A DNA stretch of 64,000 nucleotides from Clostridiales bacterium (GCA_003150485.1 QALX01000007.1:1-64000); one strand, 5' to 3'. Numbered from the stretch's first letter, positions 36,973 through 46,597 are shown. The notes: a model not told the origin generated them from the sequence alone. Program-made: numbers and translations.

Positions 36973-38319
36973 TTAAGCCAGATAACCTGCGCCCTGGCAC
37001 ATAGCAAACCTGCGCACTCTGGTGAAGGAGTTGGGGGTAGTGAAGCCCTCGCCGGTGGAGACAGCGATGGTGGGAGAACCATAGCCAGTACCCATCATGC
37101 CAGTGGCGCCGACGGTGGGCCCGTTCATGGCGAAGCAGGTGCAGCCCAGAGCCTTGCCCAGTTGGGTTGCCCGATCCAGAGAAGCGGTCCAGACGCAAGC
37201 AGAATGGTGACAGCCATTCTCAGCCTTGATGGCTGCTGCCATGGCGGCATCCCAATCCTTCACCTTGCAGATGGGGAAGATGGGCATCAGCTGCTCACAC
37301 AGCACGTAGGGATGATCCGTGCTGTCGGTGAGGATCACGGCCAGCTGCAGGTCCACGGACTCGTCCACGTCCACGCCGGCGGCCTTGAGAATCACGTTGG
37401 CGTTCTTGCCCACGAATTTCTTGTTCGGCATCAGCTTGCCGTTTGCATCAGGGGCAATGCACAAGTCAATGACCTTCTGGGCCTCTTCCTCGGTAAGGAC
37501 GCGGGCGCCGCAGTCCTTCATGGCCTGGACGAACTCGTCATAGACGCTCTCGACAACAAATGCCTCCTTCTCGGTAATGCAGAGCATGTTGTTCTCAAAG
37601 GGTACCTGGGTGTACAGCACTTCTGCCGCCTGCTTGACGTTGGCCGTCTCGTCCACCACAGCGGGAGGGTTGCCCGGGCCGGCGGCGATCACCTTCTTGG
37701 AGGAGCTCATGAGCTTTGCGACCATGCCCTCTCCGCCAGTGCCAATGAGCAGGCTGATCTTGTCGGAGGCCATGATAACATCTAATGTTTCATAAGTAGG
37801 ATTGGCGATCATGGTGCACACGTTGTCGGGGCCGCCCGCCTCGATGATAGCCCGGTTGACCAGGTCGCAGGCCTTAGCGGCGGATTCCTTACCGGCGGGA
37901 TGGGCGTTGAACACGATGGTGTTGCCTGCGGCCAGCATGCTCAGGGTGTTGCAGACCACGGTAACCAGACCGTTGGTGACGGGGGTCAGAGCGCCTACAG
38001 TGCCATAGGGAGCGGCAAATTCCACAGTAACGCCCTTGCCGGAGGCCAGGACCTGGTGCTTCAAGGACTCTACGCCGGGGTTGTCCGCAATGGAGCCATA
38101 GTTTTTGAGCAGCTTCTGATCCAGACGGCCGTAACCGGTCTCTTCAAATTCCTTGATGGTTTCTTCGTTGACTACCTTCAGGGCCTCGGCCTTTACGTTG
38201 TCGATGAACTTCTGACGGTCCTCTGTGGTGTACTGGGCCTCCAGAATATGCTGTGCCTCGTAAGCGGCGTCGATTGCGTCCTCGATCAGCTCAAATACAC
38301 CGTGCAGATTGTTGTACAT
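36973..38319 (-). CDS. CoA-acylating aldehyde dehydrogenase (EutE/PduP-like)
   Basis: Converts an aldehyde plus CoA and NAD to acyl-CoA, or the reverse, with the alcohol dehydrogenase encoded just upstream. It has 448 residues. The catalytic Cys is in ENNMLCITEKEAF near 246, the form seen in EutE/PduP enzymes. The nucleotide-binding segment is GGEGMVAKLMSSSKKVIAAGPGN. No clear N-terminal targeting helix for a microcompartment was seen, and no shell genes are nearby. ATG 38319 has GAGGAGG nine bases before it; the longer frame from 38337 has none. Confidence 0.9.
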   Translation of the reverse strand: MYNNLHGVFELIEDAIDAAYEAQHILEAQYTTEDRQKFIDNVKAEALKVVNEETIKEFEETGYGRLDQKLLKNYGSIADNPGVESLKHQVLASGKGVTVEFAAPYGTVGALTPVTNGLVTVVCNTLSMLAAGNTIVFNAHPAGKESAAKACDLVNRAIIEAGGPDNVCTMIANPTYETLDVIMASDKISLLIGTGGEGMVAKLMSSSKKVIAAGPGNPPAVVDETANVKQAAEVLYTQVPFENNMLCITEKEAFVVESVYDEFVQAMKDCGARVLTEEEAQKVIDLCIAPDANGKLMPNKKFVGKNANVILKAAGVDVDESVDLQLAVILTDSTDHPYVLCEQLMPIFPICKVKDWDAAMAAAIKAENGCHHSACVWTASLDRATQLGKALGCTCFAMNGPTVGATGMMGTGYGSPTIAVSTGEGFTTPNSFTRVRRFAMCQGAGYLA

Positions 38320-38395
38320 AATGGGTTTCCTCCTCAAAATAGTTTGTCTAATGACATAAGAATTGCTTTTTGACTGTTTTTTCTTTCCCTGCGCC

Positions 38396-39592
38396 TTACT
38401 GTACAGACAGGTCGTACATCTCAGCGATCAGGCCACGATACTCTTCCATGGTCAGCGGACGGCAGACGTCTTCGAACTGCATGGGATTGTGGACCACAGA
38501 GTCCTCTGCCAGAGCCATGCAAGCCTCTCTGGTGGCGCCCTTTTCTGCCAGGGTGGGAACCTTGTACGCTTTCATCATCTTGACAATGGTTCCGGCCATT
38601 TCCTGACCCAGAGTTTTTGGATCCAGATCGGCATAGCCCTCGATCCCCATCGCCTCTGCGATTTTTCTGGCGCGTTCGGTATTGTTCTCCGCATTCCATC
38701 TCAAGGTGACGGGCACACTGTAACAGCAGGCCAAGCCGTGTCCGATATGGAAGACCGCACCAAACTCGTGTCCCGCACAGTGGCCGAAGGAAACGCCGGT
38801 ATTGCTGAAGGCGATGCCAGCCATGTTCGCCGCCATGGACAGACGGGCGCGGGCCTCGATGTTGGTGCCGTCGTTATAAGCGGTGTCCAGGTTGCCCATG
38901 ATCAGACGAATAGCCTCCAGCGCCAACTGATCGCTGACCGGGTCCACATCGGCGGCAGTGATTGCTTCGGCGGCGTGCGCGAAGGCATCCAGGGCGCTGG
39001 TGACAGTGTTCAGCGGAGGACAAGTAACGGTCATCTCCGGGTCGACGATGGCCATGGAGGGACCGGCCAGAACGCCGTCTTTTGCGTGGCTCAGGTAGGA
39101 AAACACCGCCACGCAGGTCACTTCGGAGCCGGTGCCGCTGGAGGTGGGGACCATAATGGAGGGAACGTGATCGTTCATCCGGGGCGCGCCGTACTGTTCC
39201 AGCTGCTTGGCAATCGCCCAGTCAGCGACCTTGCCGCCCTGCTTCAACAGCACGGAGACAATTTTGGCCGTATCCATAGGGGAACCGCCGCCCAGGCCCA
39301 GGACGCTGTCACAGCCAGCTTCCTCAGCCACTTCATAGGCCTTTTCCACCACATCCTCAACAGGCTCTGCAGTAATGTCGTCATAGGCAATGTAATCGAT
39401 GCCCTGTTCATCCAGAGATTTTGTGACCTTTTCCGCCAAGCCGGACATCTTCACGCCCTGGTCATAGACCACAAACAATTTCTTCACTCCCAGCATTCCC
39501 ATAGCATCCTTTACGGTGCTAATGCTACCCACACCAAAGGTGACGGGGCATTGCTGCGTGTAGTTACAGAGCTTTTCATATGCTCGTTTCAT
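38396..39592 (-). CDS. Iron-containing alcohol dehydrogenase
   Basis: NAD(P)-dependent group III alcohol dehydrogenase, 398 residues. Nucleotide loop GLGGGSPMDTAK is near 92-103. Metal-binding residues lie in ALDAFAHAAEA and in FGHCAGHEFG ... HIGHGLACC. GAGGAGG is seven bases before the ATG. It is the first gene of an alcohol dehydrogenase - aldehyde dehydrogenase - MFS unit that could oxidise a primary alcohol to acyl-CoA, or form alcohol as an electron sink. A PucR-type regulator is divergent from it, across a 355-base gap with a 12-bp direct repeat. Confidence 0.93.
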   Translation of the reverse strand: MKRAYEKLCNYTQQCPVTFGVGSISTVKDAMGMLGVKKLFVVYDQGVKMSGLAEKVTKSLDEQGIDYIAYDDITAEPVEDVVEKAYEVAEEAGCDSVLGLGGGSPMDTAKIVSVLLKQGGKVADWAIAKQLEQYGAPRMNDHVPSIMVPTSSGTGSEVTCVAVFSYLSHAKDGVLAGPSMAIVDPEMTVTCPPLNTVTSALDAFAHAAEAITAADVDPVSDQLALEAIRLIMGNLDTAYNDGTNIEARARLSMAANMAGIAFSNTGVSFGHCAGHEFGAVFHIGHGLACCYSVPVTLRWNAENNTERARKIAEAMGIEGYADLDPKTLGQEMAGTIVKMMKAYKVPTLAEKGATREACMALAEDSVVHNPMQFEDVCRPLTMEEYRGLIAEMYDLSVQ

Positions 39593-39947
39593 AGCGAAAC
39601 CTCCTCAAAATAATGACTTCGATTTTCTGCCTTGCGCAGTTCATTCACTTGCTGACATTTAGTATAATCCACAAATTTTTTCTTCGATACGTCAAAAACT
39701 CTGTTTACTCCGTCAGAAATTGAAGCCATTTTTCCATGCAAGATCAAACTTTTTTTCAGAATCAAATGTCATTTTTGAAAAAAATAACGACACCATCTCA
39801 GTATTTTTTGGGAATTTTTCTCCTATGGTTGAATTCTTGCTGACATTGGTGTTAGGATAAAATCATTATCCCCTTTGCCAATATGGGAAAGGGGACCCCT
39901 GGCCATTCTCTACACTCACCCGACTTGCTACATTGTGGAGGAATCAT
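39593..39947. promoter_or_regulatory. Divergent control region with a 12-bp direct repeat
   Basis: CTTGCTGACATT occurs at 39648-39659 and again at 39836-39847, 188 bases apart in the same orientation. The first copy adjoins TATACT on the minus strand (39666-39661, toward the alcohol dehydrogenase). The second is followed by TAAAAT toward the regulator. The two copies may be binding sites of the PucR-type regulator. The rest is AT-rich without a gene. Confidence 0.45.
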
Positions 39948-41531
39948 ATGGAAATCTTAGTAGAAAGCATCCTGAATCTGCTCCCGGATTACGCACAAAT
40001 TACCTGTCGAAGGCCTACTGCGAAAATCACAGGAATAAAAAAACTCAACGACTTCAGCGAAGCAACCTACCTTGACCTGTTGTATGTCAGCACAGATCCG
40101 GATCTGTTCCAGACCTCAAAACTCCACCGCGGTAACTTTCTGCTGTGCAGCGCAGAAGATCTGCCCGCCGACCTGATAGACCCCTACTCCAATCTAATCG
40201 TGGTCCACTCTCTGGCGGAATACGTGGAGACCATAGAGAAGATCTCCGACCTGCTCGCCAACCAGTCCAGCCTGGACAACATCTCCAGAAAGATGATCAC
40301 CATCATCCGCAACGGTGGGGACGTACAGCAGCTAATCAAGTTCGCCTATGAGCTGCTCAACAACCCACTGATGCTAGTGGACATTTCCTTTAACCTGATT
40401 GCCCACGTTGGCACCAACATGCTGAAAAATGAGGACAGCTGGAACTACGCCATCGACAACAAGATGTTCCCCTCCAGCTATATCGGCTACGTGATGAGCC
40501 GGCCTGACGATGACGATGACCAGCATCTCATCCTGGGGGACATACGTGTAGAGCTGCCCAACGAGGTGACCACAGTCAAGCAGTACTCGGCCCGGATCTC
40601 TCAGAACAACATTGTCCTGGGTTACGTCAAGCTGCTGGAAACCAATCATCCAGTCACTGATTTCGAGCTCCACGTATTCCAACTGCTGAGTTACTACCTC
40701 CCCTTCACCCGGACAAGCACCAAGGGCCGGATCCCGGACGTTGTGACCCTGACCGATGACTTTCTGCTCTCCCTGCTGGAGGAACGCATCACCAACAAAT
40801 ACGAGATCCTCACCCGCCAGGACCTGTACAACATGAAGTTTTACAAGTATTTGTACGTGATCAGCATCAACTTCATCGGCTCCCACAACAGCAACGACAT
40901 CATCTCCTTCACCCTCCAACGGATCAAATCCTATTTTCCCAACAATTCCGCACTCTGGGTCAACGGCCGCTTTATCGTCCTCTACGACTCCAACGAGGAA
41001 AACATCGTCGAGGACCCCAACTGGTCCGCCCGATTCGCCCAGATTCTAGAAAAGCTCAACTGTACCGCCAACATCAGCACCGCCTTCCAGGAGCTCTATG
41101 AGATCAGCAACTACTACAAGCAGACCCTATTCTGTTCCAAATTCCGCACCCTCTCCCAAGAGCATGAGACCCGGCAGATTCTCTATTACAAGGACATCTT
41201 CGAGTACCACATGATCCTGGCTCTGCGCAACGAGGTCAATCTGGAGGACCTGCTCCACCCGGCAGTAAAAATCCTAAGCCAGTGTAAATCCTCCGGCGCC
41301 GACCTGCTCAACACCCTGTTCACCTATATCCACAACCATTGCAGTATCCCCGCCACCGCCAAAACCATGTACCTGCACTACAACACCTTAAAAAATCGAA
41401 TCAACCGCATCGAAACGCTGACCGGTTTCACCGGGGAGGACAACCGAGAGTGCTTCTGGATCTACCTTTCCGAACTCATCTTGAATGTCCTGAACTTCGA
41501 CGCCCAGACCGGTGAATATGAGCTGGAGTGA
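39948..41531 (+). CDS. PucR/CdaR-type transcriptional regulator
   Basis: DNA-binding regulator of 527 residues. The N-terminal two thirds hold a PucR-like sensor region and a GGDEF-like middle fold without a catalytic motif. The C-terminal 60 residues are the PucR helix-turn-helix (CSIPATAKTMYLHYNTLKNR). Regulators of this type usually control a divergent catabolic operon, which here is the alcohol and aldehyde dehydrogenase unit. ATG 39948 has GGAGG six bases upstream; a TTG 15 bases earlier is less likely. A terminator follows at 41561. Confidence 0.88.
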   Translation: MEILVESILNLLPDYAQITCRRPTAKITGIKKLNDFSEATYLDLLYVSTDPDLFQTSKLHRGNFLLCSAEDLPADLIDPYSNLIVVHSLAEYVETIEKISDLLANQSSLDNISRKMITIIRNGGDVQQLIKFAYELLNNPLMLVDISFNLIAHVGTNMLKNEDSWNYAIDNKMFPSSYIGYVMSRPDDDDDQHLILGDIRVELPNEVTTVKQYSARISQNNIVLGYVKLLETNHPVTDFELHVFQLLSYYLPFTRTSTKGRIPDVVTLTDDFLLSLLEERITNKYEILTRQDLYNMKFYKYLYVISINFIGSHNSNDIISFTLQRIKSYFPNNSALWVNGRFIVLYDSNEENIVEDPNWSARFAQILEKLNCTANISTAFQELYEISNYYKQTLFCSKFRTLSQEHETRQILYYKDIFEYHMILALRNEVNLEDLLHPAVKILSQCKSSGADLLNTLFTYIHNHCSIPATAKTMYLHYNTLKNRINRIETLTGFTGEDNRECFWIYLSELILNVLNFDAQTGEYELE

Positions 41532-41987
41532 CCGAAACAGAATTCATCTGGAAAAACAAAGAAAACATCCCTTCTGCGGCAAGACGCAGAGAAGGGATGT
41601 TTTCTTTTGGTGTTTGGGGACAATTAGAAAATAATATAATCAGGGGTACAAAGCACACCAACGGAACAGATAAATTGTCGGGAAGACAAAGTGTAAGAGA
41701 GGTCTGTTTTTTCCAAGCGGCATCTGCTTTGTGCCCTTATCATATCACCCTATATCGAAATTGTCATCGTAATAAAACGAGGAAAAGCCCGCATTTTAAA
41801 GGAAACATCACATTTTTTCAGAAAATTTTCATTCACTCCGAACGGATCTTCACAATCTTTTTTACAGCCGTTACTCGTGTTCCTCATGCATTTTTCAGTG
41901 CAAAATCCGTAAGAAACTACGAAGACAATCCTGAGCGCTTATACTATCATAAAGTAACTCCAAATTTTCATGAGGAGATGAAGCACC
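41532..41987. other. Intergenic region, 456 bases
   Basis: It begins with the terminator of the PucR-type gene and ends with the leader of the leucine-rich-repeat gene (GAGGAG at 41974 or so). TATACT at 41940-41945 is a possible -10 box without a good -35. An open frame from 41528 through the region is an artefact: it passes through the terminator. Confidence 0.35.
41561..41604 (+). terminator. Terminator of the PucR-type gene
   Basis: GAAAACATCCCTTCTGCG pairs with 41585-41604 with one 2-nt bulge and a 6-nt loop, then a short T run. Confidence 0.75.
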
Positions 41988-42833
41988 ATGGCAATGGTAA
42001 CCTGCAACGTCTGCGGCGGCGGCCTGGCTGCGGCGGCAGACGGACTGCTCTACTGCAAAAACTGCGGCGTATCCTATCCAATGGAACAAATTCAGGCCGC
42101 CCTAGCTGCCCAAAACGCCTCGTTGTGGGACTGGCAGCCCACTGCGGACGGCGGTGCGGAGCTCCTCCAATACAAAGGGGATGCCCCGGTGGTAACCGTG
42201 CCGGCAGAACTGGGCGGGCGCCCAGTCACCGCACTGGCCAAAGGTGCCTTTTACGAGAAAAAGAAGATCGCACGCATTTCCCTGCCTGACTGTGTCCACA
42301 CCATCGGCCGCCTGGCCTTCTGCAAGTGCCTGGCCCTGGAGGAAGTGATCCTGCCCCGTCAGCTTCGGTACATCGGCAGCGACGCCTTTACACAGTGCCA
42401 TGCCCTGCGTCGCCTCCCCCTTCCTCCGTCGGTGGAGGACATCGGAGACGCCGCTTTCAGCGGCTGCGGGACTCTGGAAACCCTGGACCTTCCCCCCGGC
42501 CTCCGGGAGCTGCGGCTGCTCACCTGCTACGGCTGCTCCAGGCTCCGTACGCTGACCCTCCCGCCCACCTTGGACTTGATTCAGGACAGCGCCCTGTGCC
42601 AGTGCGCCGCTCTAACCCAACTCCATCTGCCCGGAACCCTCCGTAAAATCGGCACAATGGCCTTTTGGGGCTGCGATCAGCTGACTGAGCTATACATCCC
42701 CCCTTCGGTCAACGAGATGGGACGGCTGGTCTTCGGCCCACCCAACCGTTCTCGGCTTTTACTGTGGGTAAAACCCGGCTCCTACGCCGCCGCCTGGGCG
42801 GCACGGAGCGGCTGCCGCTATCAATTCTGTTAA
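41988..42833 (+). CDS. Leucine-rich-repeat (BspA-type) protein with zinc ribbon
   Basis: 281 residues, without signal peptide or membrane segment, so probably cytoplasmic. It opens with a zinc ribbon-like pair of Cys sets (CNVCG, CKNCG). After a linker come six or so LRR_5 repeats of about 23 residues (pattern IGxxAFxxCxxLxxLxLPxxL) with many Cys. BspA-type repeats are most often found in surface proteins; the lack of an export signal is unusual. Function unknown. GAGGAG lies ten bases before the ATG. It is followed after 40 bases by the flavin reductase gene on the same strand. Confidence 0.8.
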   Translation: MAMVTCNVCGGGLAAAADGLLYCKNCGVSYPMEQIQAALAAQNASLWDWQPTADGGAELLQYKGDAPVVTVPAELGGRPVTALAKGAFYEKKKIARISLPDCVHTIGRLAFCKCLALEEVILPRQLRYIGSDAFTQCHALRRLPLPPSVEDIGDAAFSGCGTLETLDLPPGLRELRLLTCYGCSRLRTLTLPPTLDLIQDSALCQCAALTQLHLPGTLRKIGTMAFWGCDQLTELYIPPSVNEMGRLVFGPPNRSRLLLWVKPGSYAAAWAARSGCRYQFC

Positions 42834-42873
42834 ATACAAACATGCACCATGTAATAATGAGGAGGTTATCATC

Positions 42874-44820
42874 ATGAGACAACTGCTGGGTACCAGTTGT
42901 AGAATCGGATCCTTGACTGTGAAAAACCGCATCGTGATGGAGGCCATGGGCAACGCCCTAGCGGAGCTGGACGGCTCTGTCAGCGAGGCGGACATCTCCT
43001 TTTACGCCGCCCGGGCCAAGGGCGGCGTGGGCCTGATTATGAGCGAGGCGACGTCCGTGGATTCTGTCACCGGGCGGGCCAATCCCCGAAACCTGTGCAT
43101 TGACGATGACCGCCAGATTCCCGGCTATCGCAGGCTGACATCCGCTTTGCACCAGTACCACTGCGCCTTTTTTGTGGAGCTGTACCACCCTGGCCGTCAG
43201 GGTTCCAGCGACCTGAACGGAGGCCGGAAGATGTTCGCCCCCAGCGCCATTGAGTGTGGCTTAACCCATCAGCCAGTGGCGGAGATGACTTTAGAGGAAA
43301 TCTCCTACATGGTTCAGAAGTTCATCAACGGCGCAGTTCGCTGCCAGAAGGCCGGTGTGGACGGAGTGCTGCTCCACGCCGCCCATGGCTATTTGATCAA
43401 CGAATTCCTGAGCCCCTATACCAACCGGCGCACCGATGACTATGGAGGAAACGTAGAAAACCGTGCTCGCTTCGCTTTAGAAATCATCCACGGCATCCGG
43501 GATGCCTGCGGCCCTGACTATCCCATCGGCATCCGTATCTCCGCCTGCGAATATCTGGATTACAATGGCCTGGATCCGGCGGAAGGGATTACCTTGGAGC
43601 TGTCCAAGCAATACGCCAAGCTCTTTGAAGCGGCAGGCGTAGATTTGCTGGACGTAAGCGCCGGCATCTATGAGACTATGAACACCGCTTGGGAACCTAC
43701 TGGCTTTGACCAGGGCTGGAAAACGGCTCTGGCCCGGGAATTGAAAACAGTTGTGAATATCCCCGTAGTCTGTACTTCAGTTATCCGTTCCCCGGACTAT
43801 GCAGAGCAGCTGCTGCAGGAACACGCCTGCGACTTCATCGGCTCCGCCCGGGCTCATCTGGCGGATCCCGCGTGGGCAAATAAGGCTCTGAATGGCCAGG
43901 ATGCAGACATTCGCAACTGCATCTCCTGTCTCAACTGTATGAAAGGATTGTCCAACGGCGCCATGAGCTGCGCCGTCAACGCACAAGCCTGTCATGAAAC
44001 CGAGCGCTGCGATTGGAAGAAGGACGGCGCCGGCCGGCCCGTGGTTGTCATTGGCGGCGGCCCGGCGGGCATGGAGGCCGCCCGTGTTCTGGCTCTGCGC
44101 GGCTTCCAGGTAACACTGCTGGAGCAAGCGGACCGGTTGGGCGGTTCCCTACAGCTGGCAGCAAAACCGCCTCACAAGGAAAAGATCGGATGGCTGATCC
44201 AATACCTCTCCCGTCAGCTGGAGAAGCTCCATATCACCGTCCAGCTGGGCACAGCCGCCACACCGGAGCTGGTGGAATCTCTAAAACCTTACGCCGTCTT
44301 TGTGGCCGCCGGAGCATCTCCCCTGATCCCACACTCCATCCCCGGCATTGATGGAGAAAACGTGTATACCGCCTCGGATATTCTCTCTGAAAAGGTGATT
44401 CTGACCGGAAAGACTGTCGTTGTGGTCGGCGCCGGCATGACTGGCCTGGAAACCGCTGAGTATCTGGCCAGCCAGGGCAACCATGTCTCTGTCTACGATC
44501 TCCTGCCAGAGGTCGCTGCCGGAGAGCATTTCCAAAACATCATCGATGTGGAACGCCGCCTCACTGGCGTGGGCCAGTTTACAGAGCATAAGCTGCTGGA
44601 AATCACCCCAGCGAGCTGTGTCTTCCAGCAGGCGGACGGCAGCCAGGTGACCGTATCCTGTGATGCTGTTGTCCTCTCTATGGGCATGCGACCCAATCTG
44701 GGCTTTGCACAGCAGTTTGCTCATTTCCCCAACTTCCAACTCCTGGGCACTAATGTGGCCTACAGCGGCATCGGCCCTGCCGTCGAAAGTGGATTTCTGG
44801 CCGCTTACAACCTGCAATAG
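42874..44820 (+). CDS. Old-Yellow-Enzyme family flavin/iron-sulfur reductase
   Basis: 2,4-dienoyl-CoA reductase/BaiCD-type enzyme of 648 residues that reduces an activated C=C bond with NAD(P)H. The N-terminal FMN barrel (1-330) has YHPGRQGS and the NEFLSPYTNRRTDDYGG block. A 4Fe-4S cluster is bound by CISCLNCMKG and a later Cys near 350-366. The C-terminal part is an FAD/NAD(P)-binding half (VVIGGGPAGMEAARVL near 389; VVVGAGMTGLETAEYL near 510). All three cofactor sites are intact. Substrates in gut clostridia include enoates, flavonoids and bile-acid intermediates; this one cannot be assigned. GAGGAGG stands eight bases before the ATG. Confidence 0.9.
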   Translation: MRQLLGTSCRIGSLTVKNRIVMEAMGNALAELDGSVSEADISFYAARAKGGVGLIMSEATSVDSVTGRANPRNLCIDDDRQIPGYRRLTSALHQYHCAFFVELYHPGRQGSSDLNGGRKMFAPSAIECGLTHQPVAEMTLEEISYMVQKFINGAVRCQKAGVDGVLLHAAHGYLINEFLSPYTNRRTDDYGGNVENRARFALEIIHGIRDACGPDYPIGIRISACEYLDYNGLDPAEGITLELSKQYAKLFEAAGVDLLDVSAGIYETMNTAWEPTGFDQGWKTALARELKTVVNIPVVCTSVIRSPDYAEQLLQEHACDFIGSARAHLADPAWANKALNGQDADIRNCISCLNCMKGLSNGAMSCAVNAQACHETERCDWKKDGAGRPVVVIGGGPAGMEAARVLALRGFQVTLLEQADRLGGSLQLAAKPPHKEKIGWLIQYLSRQLEKLHITVQLGTAATPELVESLKPYAVFVAAGASPLIPHSIPGIDGENVYTASDILSEKVILTGKTVVVVGAGMTGLETAEYLASQGNHVSVYDLLPEVAAGEHFQNIIDVERRLTGVGQFTEHKLLEITPASCVFQQADGSQVTVSCDAVVLSMGMRPNLGFAQQFAHFPNFQLLGTNVAYSGIGPAVESGFLAAYNLQ

Positions 44821-44830
44821 CCCTCCTGCT

Positions 44831-44860
44831 GAACCGGGTCCTCCCAGGGCCCGGTTCTTT
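44831..44860 (+). terminator. Terminator of the OYE gene
   Basis: GAACCGGG / CCCGGTTC stem with further GC pairing inside, then TTTT, 11 bases after the stop. Confidence 0.8.
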
Positions 44861-45039
44861 TATGCACTCTTTTCCAGTTCTACCTTGACAGCGGAAAAAT
44901 TGTACGCCAAGATAGCACTATGCGGCAGAGCTTTGGTCAAAACCACACCATAACCTTGCGCAATAGTGCTTCTAACAACATTTGAACTGTAAATTAGAAT
45001 TTCTTCCGTTACCACGTTTTTTGAAGGGATGTGGAATCT

Positions 45040-45075
45040 ATGATAAAAATACTATTCATATGCCACGGCAAGTGA
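45040..45075 (+). pseudogene. Displaced 5' end of the tyrosine phosphatase gene
   Basis: ATG followed by codons for IKILFICHGK and a TGA stop. The first ten residues match the start of the phosphatase at 57835 (MIKVLFVCHG), which continues in NICRSP there. An AAGGGA ribosome-binding site precedes it. This is the original host start, cut off from the rest of the gene by the integrated element whose left end falls at about 45064-45071. Confidence 0.75.
45064..45071. repeat. attL core (CACGGCAA)
   Basis: Eight bases shared with 57859-57866. They lie at the same point of the phosphatase reading frame (codons for His-Gly plus two bases) in both copies, and the sequences diverge immediately after. 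Confidence 0.65.
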
Positions 45076-45143
45076 TAAAAATACACCTTAAAATGCCCAG
45101 AAATCAAGGATTTTCCAATGTTAGAAAATGAATTGACGACACT

Positions 45144-45155
45144 TTTACGACAAAC
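45144..45155 (+). repeat. Terminal repeat TTTACGACAAAC, left copy
   Basis: Same 12 bases as 57696-57707. A related TTGACGACAC lies ten bases to the left. These are probably arm-type binding sites of the integrase. Confidence 0.55.
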
Positions 45156-45200
45156 AGCCAAGCTATGATAAATAATAAGTTGTAAAAGGAGCAAAATATA

Positions 45201-45569
45201 ATGAAAGAGAAAATTACTAAGAACGGAATTGATTATGTACTGGTTGGAGATTATTACATACCGGATTTGAAGTTGCCGGAGGAAGAACGTCCTATTGGAA
45301 AATACGGGCGTATGCACAGAGAATATTTGAAAGAGAACAATCCCATACTGTTTAATGATTTAGTGCTGAGTTGCTGGCTCTGGACTTACCTTGCAGACAT
45401 AAATGAGCAGGCACAGGGTAGATATAGCTTGATTGTTGAACAGATGAAAAAAGCTGAGTTTGTGACCGAGGAGTTGAAGCAGAATAACCAATGGGAATGG
45501 ATTAAGAGAATGAACAGCATTCACAACCGTGCAGAAGAAATTGTGTTGAATGAATTGATATATAGATAA
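45201..45569 (+). CDS. tnpV: Transposon-encoded protein TnpV
   Basis: 122-residue protein of the TnpV family first described in Tn4451-type mobilizable elements of clostridia; its function is unknown. The central segment (RMHREYLKENNPILFNDLVLSC) is typical. AAAGGAG lies nine bases before the ATG. It is the first gene inside the left end of the element. The next gene begins about 155 bases downstream after an AT-rich gap. Confidence 0.8.
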   Translation: MKEKITKNGIDYVLVGDYYIPDLKLPEEERPIGKYGRMHREYLKENNPILFNDLVLSCWLWTYLADINEQAQGRYSLIVEQMKKAEFVTEELKQNNQWEWIKRMNSIHNRAEEIVLNELIYR

Positions 45570-45724
45570 ATGAAATGGGACTCTGTTGTGATAGAGTCCT
45601 ATTATTTTTGGTGGAAGCTTAAAAATAAGAAGAATGCTTGAATTAGTACAAAAGAAAATGGTATACTATATATGTATAATTATGTCTTTTTTATGAAAAG
45701 AGGAATTGTGGGAGGAAAATCAAT

Positions 45725-46597
45725 ATGTTTTATTCTCCATTAAGATATCCTGGCGGCAAGGGGAAATTAGCGCCCCTCATGAAACATTTAATAGAAACAA
45801 CAGGTCATGTGGGTGGTACATATATAGAGCCGTTTGCAGGTGGGGCAGGAATAGCATTAGACTTATTGGAAAATGATGTGGTAAGTCAAATAGTTATCAA
45901 TGATTTGGATAAAGGTATTTATTCTTTTTGGCGTGCACTTTTAAATGAGACCAATAGATTTATTGATGAAATAAATACTGTACCACTAAATATTGACGAG
46001 TGGAACAGACAAAGAGCCATAATGTTGAATGCGGATAGAAAATATAGCTTTGAACTCGGTTTTGCAACATTTTATATGAATAGAACTAACAGATCAGGAA
46101 TTATTAAAGGCGGAGTTATTGGTGGGTTAGAGCAGGATGGAAATTGGAAATTGGATGCACGCTTTAATAAAGATAATCTGATAAAACGTATATTTAAAAT
46201 AGCCGAAAGGAAGGATTGTATTCATGTATATAACAAAGATGTATCTTCTCTTATAAGGAATTATTTACCTAAATACGAAGAAAATGCATTTGTATATTTT
46301 GATCCGCCCTACTTTGGAAAAGGAAAACAACTGTATTTAAACTTTTTTGATTATCGGGATCATGTTCGTATTGAGAGAATGATTAATGAATCAGTGAATT
46401 GTGATTGGATCATTACTTATGATGATGTGCCGGAAATTGCTAATATATATGTGAATCATGAATTAAGGCGTTTTGATTTGAATTATAGTGCTGCCGAAAA
46501 ACGTACAGCGAGTGAAATTATTATTTTTAGTAATGTAAATATGATTCCAGATAAGAAAAGTTTGGAAGAGAAAAATATATGTATTAATTTACGATAA
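45725..46597 (+). CDS. D12-class adenine-specific DNA methyltransferase
   Basis: N6-adenine methyltransferase of the Dam/DpnM type, 290 residues. The AdoMet site is EPFAGGAGI near 35 and the catalytic motif DPPY near 192. N-terminal PLRYPGGKGKLA is the usual motif X. It is 13 bases ahead of an ATPase/TOPRIM gene, so the two are likely made together. The methyltransferase could mark self DNA against that protein, like a modification enzyme, but the target site is unknown. GGAGG lies about eight bases before the ATG. The gene is AT-rich, unlike the surrounding chromosome. Confidence 0.9.
   Translation: MFYSPLRYPGGKGKLAPLMKHLIETTGHVGGTYIEPFAGGAGIALDLLENDVVSQIVINDLDKGIYSFWRALLNETNRFIDEINTVPLNIDEWNRQRAIMLNADRKYSFELGFATFYMNRTNRSGIIKGGVIGGLEQDGNWKLDARFNKDNLIKRIFKIAERKDCIHVYNKDVSSLIRNYLPKYEENAFVYFDPPYFGKGKQLYLNFFDYRDHVRIERMINESVNCDWIITYDDVPEIANIYVNHELRRFDLNYSAAEKRTASEIIIFSNVNMIPDKKSLEEKNICINLR

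Noticed and set aside
36973..39592. Bacterial microcompartment locus
   Set aside because: The aldehyde and alcohol dehydrogenases resemble such enzymes, but no shell protein genes and no clear targeting peptide are present.
41528..42289. Open frame running from the PucR-type stop into the LRR gene
   Set aside because: It passes through a terminator hairpin and is out of frame with the recognisable repeats.
44860..45040. tRNA gene as integration target of the 12.8-kb element
   Set aside because: No cloverleaf sequence at either end; the duplicated phosphatase start explains the junctions.
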